From contig CAYLLY010000036.1 of the NCBI GenBank assembly GCA_964384595.1, forward strand, positions 1-21,325: a stretch of DNA of 21,325 nt, given 5' to 3'. A program made the translations under genes and the position numbers. The stretch comes from SCTG01 sp964384595. Its GTDB lineage: Bacteria > Nitrospirota > Nitrospiria > Nitrospirales > NS-4. Below the pieces are notes generated by a model that was not told where the DNA came from, ran no database searches, and was given only the letters and a program-made list of their open reading frames with translations. Every line of letters begins with the position of its first letter. Within the stretch, counting starts at the first letter, position 1. This document shows, piece after piece, positions 5,743 through 11,767 of this stretch.

Positions 5743-7140
5743 ATGCGGTTCTTCATCTGGATCCTGACGCTGATCGCTGCCATCATTGCGGCCGTCCAAT
5801 TCAGCGCCATGAACCCCGACCCGGTCACGCTCAAGCTGTCCCCGCAATCCTCGACGCAAATCACCCCGATCTATCTTGTCCTGGCCTGCATCGCGGCGGG
5901 CGCGCTGGCCGTCGTAATGCTCGTCGGCGTGCGCGAGGTCCGCGCGCACATCCTCAACTGGCGCTCCACCCAGCGGCGCAAGCGCCAGGAGAAGCTGCAG
6001 AGTTATTACACCAATGGCGTGCTGGCGTCGCTCTCCCGCCGGACCAACGAAGCCATCTCGCAACTGCAGAAGGTCCTGGCGCTGGACCCCAACCATACCC
6101 GCGCGCTGCTCTCACTCGGCAACGTCTTCCGCAAGGAGAAACATTACAGCGAGGCCATCCGGCTGCACCGGAAGGCCCGCCTGCTCGAAGAAGGCAACAT
6201 GGAGATCATCCTCTCGCTGGCCCGCGATCTGGAGGACGCCAAGCGCTTCGATGAGGCCATCCAGGCGCTGGAGGACGTGCTCAAGCTCGACGGCACCAAC
6301 CCGACCGCCCTCTACCGCATCCGGGACATCCACATCCGCAACGAGAAGTGGAAGGAGGCACACGCCGTCCAGGAACGCCTCCTGAAGGCGGGCCTGCCGG
6401 AGGCCGATGTCCGCGCCGAAAACCAGATCCTCACCGGCCTGAAATACGAGCTCGCCCGGCAATACATGGAGCGCGGCGATCGCGATCAGGCCCGGCGCCA
6501 CTTCAAGGACGCCATCAAGCTGGACAAGGGCTTCCTGCCCGCGCGGATCGGCTTCGGCGAGACTCTGATCCGGGAAGGCAAGCTCCGTCAGGCGGCGGAG
6601 TCCTGGGAGAAGTCCTACGTCAAGACCGGCAATCCGATCTTCCTGCAGCGTCTGGAAGACCTCTACCTGGAGATGGGCGAGCCCGGCGAGATGCTCCGTA
6701 TCTACCAGCAGGCCCTTGCCAGACGGAACAACGACCCGTCGTTGAAGCTGGCCCTCGGAAAGCTCTACTACCGGCTGGAGATGATCGACGACGCGTTCGA
6801 CCTGCTCTCGACCCTGGAAGACATCCAGGATCCATCGGGGGATCTCCTCCATATTATGGCCAGCCTGTATATCCGGAAGGGAGACACGGAGACCGCGCTG
6901 ATGGAACTGCAGGAAGTGATCAGCCGATCACGGGCGGTCGTGACCCCGCTGACCTGCAGCGCCTGTCACTACGAGACCAGGGAATGGAGCGGGCGCTGCC
7001 CGGCCTGCGGCCGCTGGAACACCCTGGCCGCCACGCCCCCTGCGGTCGGCGGCGGGAGCCCCCTGCGGGAAGGCGCCCGCGAGTCCTTCCTGCAGCCCCG
7101 ACCCTACCCAGCCGTGACCTCGCCGTTCGAGATCGTCTAG
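5743..7140 (+). CDS. LapA-LapB fusion: membrane TPR protein with C-terminal zinc ribbon
   Basis: A 465-residue protein. Residues 3-22 and 43-63 are two transmembrane helices around a short loop (NPDPVTLKL), the layout of LapA (DUF1049). An Arg/Lys-rich juxtamembrane stretch follows (66-82). From YYTNGVLASLSRRTNEAISQL onward it is a run of TPRs resembling LapB/YciM. The end carries C405-x2-C408-x10-C419-x2-C422, the cysteine spacing of the LapB rubredoxin-like domain, which also resembles the RadA zinc ribbon. A ~40-residue Pro/Gly-rich tail follows. In E. coli separate LapA and LapB act at the inner membrane, and LapB promotes FtsH degradation of LpxC to balance LPS synthesis. A similar role here is inference. 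It starts two bases after the rsfS stop, as last gene of the run. Confidence 0.82.
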   Translation: MRFFIWILTLIAAIIAAVQFSAMNPDPVTLKLSPQSSTQITPIYLVLACIAAGALAVVMLVGVREVRAHILNWRSTQRRKRQEKLQSYYTNGVLASLSRRTNEAISQLQKVLALDPNHTRALLSLGNVFRKEKHYSEAIRLHRKARLLEEGNMEIILSLARDLEDAKRFDEAIQALEDVLKLDGTNPTALYRIRDIHIRNEKWKEAHAVQERLLKAGLPEADVRAENQILTGLKYELARQYMERGDRDQARRHFKDAIKLDKGFLPARIGFGETLIREGKLRQAAESWEKSYVKTGNPIFLQRLEDLYLEMGEPGEMLRIYQQALARRNNDPSLKLALGKLYYRLEMIDDAFDLLSTLEDIQDPSGDLLHIMASLYIRKGDTETALMELQEVISRSRAVVTPLTCSACHYETREWSGRCPACGRWNTLAATPPAVGGGSPLREGARESFLQPRPYPAVTSPFEIV

Positions 7141-7168
7141 CCTACTCTCCAAAACCGGCGGTGCCCCT

Positions 7169-7197
7169 TCGACAAGCTCACGGTGATCGGGTATAGT
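7169..7197 (+). promoter_or_regulatory. gpmI promoter
   Basis: TCGACA (7169-7174, five of six) and TATAGT (7192-7197, five of six) with a 17-base spacer make this one of the best sigma70-type promoters in the window. Transcription would begin about four bases before the ATG at 7209. No Shine-Dalgarno is present, so a very short leader is expected. The -35 box lies inside a REP-like segment (7165-7183). Confidence 0.55.
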
Positions 7198-7208
7198 TGC
7201 GTGACATC

Positions 7209-8759
7209 ATGCACAACACGACCATCAAGCCAGTGGCCCTGATCATCCTGGACGGCTGGGGCGTCAACCAGAACCCCACAGCCAATGCCGTCGCGCTCGC
7301 CAAGCTGCCGTTCTACACCTCCCTGCTCCGGGACCAGTCACACACCCTGCTGTCGGCCTCCGGCGAGGACACGGGCCTCCCCGACAACCAGATGGGCAAC
7401 TCCGAAGTCGGCCACATGAACATGGGCGCCGGCCGCATCGTGTACCAGGACTTCACCAGGATCAACCGGGCGATCCGCGACGGCTCCTTCGCCGGGAACC
7501 CCGTGCTCAAGGAGGTCCTGCACAAGACCCGCTCGACCGGCGGCCGCCTGCACCTCCTGGGCCTCCTGTCGGACGGCGGCGTGCACAGCCACCTCTCGCA
7601 CCTGGAGGCGATCCTCCGGATGGTGAAGGCGGAAGGACGCCCGCCGGTCTTCGTGCATGCGTTCCTGGACGGACGCGACACACCCCCGCAGAGCGGGCTC
7701 GGCTACGTCAAACAGGCCGAGGAGATCATGCGCCGGCTCGGCGTCGGCACGATCGCCACCGTGATGGGCCGCTACTACGCCATGGACCGGGACCAGCGCT
7801 GGGACCGCATCGCCAGGGCCTTCGCCGCCCTCGTGGACGGCGCCGGCGCGCACCGCACGTCGGCCGAGGAGGCCGTGACGGCGAGTTACGACGCGAAGGT
7901 CACGGACGAATTCGTGGTGCCCGCCGCCATCGTGGACCGGCACGGCAACCCGGTCGGGAGCATTGATGACGATGACGGCGTCTTCTTCTACAACTTCCGC
8001 GCAGACCGGGCCCGCGAGCTGACGCGCGCCCTGACCGAGCCCGCGTTCGAGGCGTTCCCCCGCAAGACCGTCCGGAAGCTGGCGGCCTTCGCCACGATGA
8101 CCTCGTACGACGAGACCTTCACGCACCCGACGGTGTTCCCCCCGTTCCGCCTGACGCGGATCCTGCCGGAGGTCATCAGCGAGCGCGGGCTCAAGCAGCT
8201 CCGCATCGCCGAGACCGAGAAGTACGCCCACGTCACCTACTTCTTCAACGGCGGCGATGAGAAGACCTATCCGGGCGAAGACCGCGTGCTGATCCCCTCG
8301 CCGCGCGACGTCGCCACCTATGATCAGAAGCCGCAGATGTCCGCGCGGGAAGTCACCGACGAAGCCGTGCGGCGCATCGAGTCCGGGCAGTACCACTTGA
8401 TCGTGCTGAACTTCGCGAACCCGGATATGGTGGGCCACACGGGGGTCCTGCCGGCGGCCGTGCACGCGGCCGAGGTGATCGATGAGTGCCTGAACAAGGT
8501 CATCACCGCCGTGCGCCGGATCGGCGGGGCCGTCGTCCTCACCGCGGACCACGGGAACCTCGAGCAGATGGTGGACTACGAGACCGGCCAGCCGCACACG
8601 GCGCATACCTTGAACCCGGTTCCCTGTATCATCGCGGACGACAAGCCCCATGCCATGCGTGCCTCCGGTGTCCTGGCGGACATCGCGCCCACGATCTTGA
8701 ATCTGATGAACATTCCGCAACCGCCGGAAATGACCGGCCGGTCCCTGATCAAGGAGTAA
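7209..8759 (+). CDS. gpmI: 2,3-bisphosphoglycerate-independent phosphoglycerate mutase
   Basis: A 516-residue, two-manganese enzyme that interconverts 3- and 2-phosphoglycerate in glycolysis/gluconeogenesis; E. coli GpmI has 514. The alkaline-phosphatase-like domain starts with LIILDGWGVNQN, and the phosphorylated serine is Ser65 in MGNSEVGHMNMGAGR. HAFLDGRDTPP, GRYYAMDRDQRWDR, YNFRADRARELT, FFNGGDEKTYPGEDR, NFANPDMVGHTG and TADHGNLEQM supply substrate and metal ligands. I take ATG 7209 because the upstream TTG at 7197 lies inside the -10 box. The next gene, bioB, starts five bases after the stop, and its ribosome binding site lies at the end of gpmI. Confidence 0.97.
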   Translation: MHNTTIKPVALIILDGWGVNQNPTANAVALAKLPFYTSLLRDQSHTLLSASGEDTGLPDNQMGNSEVGHMNMGAGRIVYQDFTRINRAIRDGSFAGNPVLKEVLHKTRSTGGRLHLLGLLSDGGVHSHLSHLEAILRMVKAEGRPPVFVHAFLDGRDTPPQSGLGYVKQAEEIMRRLGVGTIATVMGRYYAMDRDQRWDRIARAFAALVDGAGAHRTSAEEAVTASYDAKVTDEFVVPAAIVDRHGNPVGSIDDDDGVFFYNFRADRARELTRALTEPAFEAFPRKTVRKLAAFATMTSYDETFTHPTVFPPFRLTRILPEVISERGLKQLRIAETEKYAHVTYFFNGGDEKTYPGEDRVLIPSPRDVATYDQKPQMSAREVTDEAVRRIESGQYHLIVLNFANPDMVGHTGVLPAAVHAAEVIDECLNKVITAVRRIGGAVVLTADHGNLEQMVDYETGQPHTAHTLNPVPCIIADDKPHAMRASGVLADIAPTILNLMNIPQPPEMTGRSLIKE

Positions 8760-8764
8760 CGACG

Positions 8765-9754
8765 ATGGACTATCGTATCCTGTCGGACAAAGCGATCGCC
8801 GGCGAGGCGCTGACGCGGGAAGAAGCCCGGGCCGTCCTGGAGACGCCGGACGACCGCCTGCTGGAACTGCTCGGCGCCGCTTATGCGGTGCGTCATACAT
8901 TCTTCGGACGCAAGGTCCGTCTCCAGATGCTCCAGAACGCCAAGAGCGGCGCCTGCCAGGAAGACTGCGGCTACTGTTCGCAGTCGGCGGTCTCGACCGC
9001 GGACATCCGGAAGTACGGCCTGCTCAAGAAGTCCCAGATGGTGGAGGCCGCGCGGCGGGCGGCGGCATCCAAGGCCATCCGGTACTGCATCGTCATCAGC
9101 GGGCGCGGCCCGCTGGACCGGGAGATCAGCGAGATCAGCGAGGCCGTGCGCGAGATCAAGAGTACCGTGCCCGTGCAGGTCTGCTGCTCGCTGGGATTGC
9201 TCACCGAGGACGACGCGCGGCGGCTGAAGGCGGCCGGGGTGGACCGGATCAATCACAATCTGAACGCCTCGGAGCGGTTCCATCCTCAGATGGTCGCGAC
9301 GCACACCTACCAGGACCGCCTCGCGACGATCCAAACCGCGAGGGCCGCCGGCCTGGAAATCTGCTCCGGCGGGATCGCCGGCATGGGCGAGACGGACGAG
9401 GACTTGATCGACCTGGCGTTTGCGCTGCGCGAGGTGCGACCGGATTCGATCCCGATGAACTTCCTGCATCCGGTGGAGGGCACGCCGATGCAGGATCGGA
9501 AGAACCTCACGCCGCAGCGCTGTTTAAAAATACTCTGCCTGTTCCGATTCCTGCACCCGCGCACGGAGCTGCGCGTCGCGGGGGGGCGTGAGTTCAACCT
9601 GCGCTCGCTCCAGGCGCTGGCGCTCTATCCCGCCGACTCGCTCTTCGTCGGAGGCTACCTCACGACGCCGGGCATGCCCGCCGCCGAGGCCTGGAAGATG
9701 ATCGAGGACCTCGGCTTCGAAGTCGACACCGTCGGCTCCCCTGTCGCGCCCTGA
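8765..9754 (+). CDS. bioB: Biotin synthase
   Basis: A 329-residue radical-SAM enzyme that inserts sulfur into dethiobiotin to make biotin. The SAM-cluster motif is C64-x3-C68-x2-C71 (CQEDCGYC, continuing SQSA). Later signatures are YCIVISGRGP, VCCSLGLLT (cysteines for the second cluster), DRINHNLNASERF, EICSGGIAGMGET, MNFLHPVEGTP and RVAGGRE, whose arginine is a cluster ligand in E. coli BioB. I chose ATG 8765 over an in-frame ATG 93 codons upstream, because the extension is out-of-frame gpmI and AAGGAG lies six bases before 8765. No other biotin gene is in view; pairing with gpmI suggests cotranscription. It converges on the ORF6N gene, with stops seven bases apart. Confidence 0.96.
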   Translation: MDYRILSDKAIAGEALTREEARAVLETPDDRLLELLGAAYAVRHTFFGRKVRLQMLQNAKSGACQEDCGYCSQSAVSTADIRKYGLLKKSQMVEAARRAAASKAIRYCIVISGRGPLDREISEISEAVREIKSTVPVQVCCSLGLLTEDDARRLKAAGVDRINHNLNASERFHPQMVATHTYQDRLATIQTARAAGLEICSGGIAGMGETDEDLIDLAFALREVRPDSIPMNFLHPVEGTPMQDRKNLTPQRCLKILCLFRFLHPRTELRVAGGREFNLRSLQALALYPADSLFVGGYLTTPGMPAAEAWKMIEDLGFEVDTVGSPVAP

Positions 9755-9761
9755 GGGGCCG

Positions 9762-10271
9762 TTACGTGCGGAAGCCGATGCGGCGGGGCTTGGGCGGGGG
9801 CTCTATGGGAGTCATCAACTCGCGAATGGCGTCGAACACCACTTTAAATTGCGAGTCGTACTTTTTCTCCATCTCCGCCAGTTTGAGCGCGAGATCCTTG
9901 TGGGAGGCCAACATCTCACGCAGTTTCACGAACGCCCGCATGATCTCGATGTTCACCTGCACCGCGCGCTCGCTGTTTAAAACACTCGACAACATCGCTA
10001 CGCCCTGTTCGGTAAACGCGTAGGGCGCAGCACGGCGACGGCCACCCCAACTTGAAGTCACAAATTGTGACTTCAAGTTTCTAACCTCTTGTAAATCCAA
10101 TTGAAACATAAAATCGCCAGGGAACCTTGTGCTGTTCCTTTTAACGGCCTGGACAAGAACCTTGGGCGCAACCTCGTAAAGCTCAGCAAGGTCCGTGCTC
10201 AACATCACTTTCTGGCCGCGCAGGAGAAGAGTGTTGGTTTCAATGCGCTCGCTCGGTATCAGATCGTTCAT
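9762..10271 (-). CDS. ORF6N-domain DNA-binding protein
   Basis: A 169-residue protein. Residues ~8-95 match the ORF6N domain: IETNTLLLRGQKVMLSTDLAELYEV, VKRNSTRFPGDFMFQL, NLKSQFVTSSWGGRR and APYAFTEQGVAMLSSVLNSERA. Residues ~100-155 form helices with coiled-coil character (KLREMLASHKDLALKLAEME), and the tail is Pro/Arg-rich. The family is phage-linked, related to KilA-N proteins and antirepressors, and often stands alone in bacterial chromosomes; its target here is unknown. I chose ATG 10271, which has AAAGGAG nine bases upstream; the 124-codon extension of the frame does not look coding. The coding sequence contains a perfect 15-bp inverted repeat, and a related copy lies just upstream of the start, suggesting self-regulation. 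It could be a phage remnant. Confidence 0.88.
   Translation of the reverse strand: MNDLIPSERIETNTLLLRGQKVMLSTDLAELYEVAPKVLVQAVKRNSTRFPGDFMFQLDLQEVRNLKSQFVTSSWGGRRRAAPYAFTEQGVAMLSSVLNSERAVQVNIEIMRAFVKLREMLASHKDLALKLAEMEKKYDSQFKVVFDAIRELMTPIEPPPKPRRIGFRT
10049..10079. repeat. Perfect 15-bp inverted repeat inside the ORF6N gene
   Basis: Left arm aacttgaagtcacaa (10049-10063), one central base (10064), right arm ttgtgacttcaagtt (10065-10079), with no mismatch. On the minus strand it encodes NLKSQFVTS, a stretch that I recall as conserved in ORF6N proteins. Confidence 0.9.
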
Positions 10272-10405
10272 CGCCGCTTTCTCCTTTAGTTTGAGGTCGC
10301 AAATTGCGCCTGAAAGTGAGACACGGCGGCTCTTGGAAAAGTTACTTGGATTTATTCGGCGGGTGGCGGCCCCGCGACAGGCCCCTCTTGGCAGGACCCG
10401 TGAAA
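10272..10405. other. Gap between the Ctp protease and ORF6N genes
   Basis: No gene is supported. On the minus strand it should carry both the end of the transporter operon and the ORF6N promoter, but neither a clear hairpin terminator nor a good -35/-10 pair was found. It contains the degenerate copy of the ORF6N inverted repeat (10291-10316), and GGCCCC occurs twice near 10366-10385. Confidence 0.5.
10291..10316. promoter_or_regulatory. Degenerate copy of the ORF6N inverted repeat, upstream of its start
   Basis: Matches 10052-10077 at 20 of 26 positions, including an identical CAAATTG core and flanking GTC. It lies 20 bases upstream of the ORF6N ATG, next to its ribosome binding site, a suitable place for an autoregulatory operator. 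Confidence 0.5.
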
Positions 10406-11767
10406 TTATTTTTGCAGCGACGGGGCGTGCTTGAAGAGGAGGTCGATCGCGGTTTTCATTTGCTGGTCCTGGGCCTCGACCACGACGTCCGGCTCGACCC
10501 CTTCGTTCTCGATCCGCTGGCCCAGCGGCGTCACGTAGTAGGCGGTCGTCAGCCTGAGCGCGTATTTGCCCGGCAGCGGGTAGATCGACTGGACCGACCC
10601 TTTTCCGTGAGACTTCATCCCCACCAGAATGGCGCGGTTCCAATCCCGCAGCGCGGCCGCCACGATCTCTGCGCTGCTCGCCGTCCGCTGATTGATCAAG
10701 ACGACGAGGGGCGCGGTGAACGGCGGCGCGGCCGCCTGGGACCGATGCTCGTCGCGCCGGTCCCCGCGCCCGTTCACGACCACGATCAGCGCGTCGCGCT
10801 TGATGAAGCGCTCGGCCACGCCGATCGCCGAGCTCAGCAGGCCCCCCGCGTTGTCCCGAAGGTCCAGGATCATGACCTTCATGTTCAGGGCCTGCAGTCG
10901 CTCGAAGGCGGCCGCGAGATCCTGCGTGGTCTGCCCGTGGAACAGCACGACGCGGACGTACCCCACGGACCCGCTCACGAGCTTGAACTTCACGCTCTGA
11001 AAGCGGCTCGCCTGCCTGGCCACGGTCAGCGTCAGCGGCGCGCTTGCTCCGTCCCGCTCGACGGCGAGGACGACGGTCGTTCCGATCGGCCCGCGCAGCA
11101 GTTCCTCCGCCCGCGCCACGGACATCCCGGTGGCGGGCGCGTCGTCGATCCGCACCAGCCGGTCACCCAGCCTGATCCCTGCGCCGTCGGCCGGCATCCC
11201 CAGCTTTACGTCCGAGACGACCAGCACCCCCCTGCGATCTTCCAGTTCGAGCCCGACCTCGCCCGTCACAGCCTCCTGCGACTCGGCCTTGATGTCCTCG
11301 TACTTGCGGGGCTCGATCAGATAGCTCTGCGAGTCGAGCACCGAGCCCACGCCCTTGATGGCCTGATACACCAGATCGGCGGGCACCGGCGCGCCCTCCG
11401 CGCAGATCTTCCCGAGGGACATGGCCTCCTGAAGCGCCGCGTACACCGTATCCACCGACATCATCGTGTCTTTGGTGAAGGATTTCTTGACGGGACGCTT
11501 CACACATTGGAGGGTCCACGCCTCCGGATCATCCTCCAGTCCGGCCTTGGATCGCCCGATCGCGTTCGCGATCCGTAACAGGCCCTGCCCGGCCATCCCG
11601 CGATACTGCGCGATCTGCGGCTTCACGACGTATTTCTCGTCGATCAGAAGGAGCGCCTCCAACAAGGGATCCTCCAATGTACCCTTCGGGGATGCCGCGC
11701 ACGCGGGTGCCGCCGCGGCGACCGCGAGGATCAATGCCCAGCCCGCCAGCGCCGAGCCCCTACTCAT
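10406..11767 (-). CDS. S41-family (C-terminal processing) serine protease, exported
   Basis: A 453-residue protein. Residues 1-24 are a signal peptide; cleavage after ACA is most likely, though PAC could also be read as a poor lipobox. Residues ~165-252 are a PDZ domain (LELEDRRGVLVVSDVKLGMPADGAGIRLGD in parts). The S41 core follows, with the catalytic dyad Ser364 (RTASSAEIVAAAL) and Lys389 (GMKSHGKGSVQ) plus Gln393, spaced exactly 25 residues apart as in E. coli Prc. DLRDNAGGLLSSAI is the conserved loop. It should cleave C-termini of periplasmic proteins. It is last in the minus-strand operon, overlaps the permease gene by eight bases, and has GGAGGG eight bases before its ATG. Its substrate may relate to the transporter. 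Confidence 0.92.
   Translation of the reverse strand: MSRGSALAGWALILAVAAAAPACAASPKGTLEDPLLEALLLIDEKYVVKPQIAQYRGMAGQGLLRIANAIGRSKAGLEDDPEAWTLQCVKRPVKKSFTKDTMMSVDTVYAALQEAMSLGKICAEGAPVPADLVYQAIKGVGSVLDSQSYLIEPRKYEDIKAESQEAVTGEVGLELEDRRGVLVVSDVKLGMPADGAGIRLGDRLVRIDDAPATGMSVARAEELLRGPIGTTVVLAVERDGASAPLTLTVARQASRFQSVKFKLVSGSVGYVRVVLFHGQTTQDLAAAFERLQALNMKVMILDLRDNAGGLLSSAIGVAERFIKRDALIVVVNGRGDRRDEHRSQAAAPPFTAPLVVLINQRTASSAEIVAAALRDWNRAILVGMKSHGKGSVQSIYPLPGKYALRLTTAYYVTPLGQRIENEGVEPDVVVEAQDQQMKTAIDLLFKHAPSLQK

Noticed and set aside
7338..8900. 520-residue open frame on the - strand
   Set aside because: It is antisense to gpmI and the start of bioB, which have full sets of conserved motifs.
9735..9758. 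CCCCT/AGGGG hairpin as bioB terminator
   Set aside because: The stem is only five base pairs with no U-run, and the next gene's stop begins at 9762; too weak to list.
10272..10643. N-terminal extension of the ORF6N frame
   Set aside because: The 124 extra codons overlap the Ctp protease gene in another frame and are Arg/Gly/Pro-rich; a good ribosome site and family start lie at 10271.
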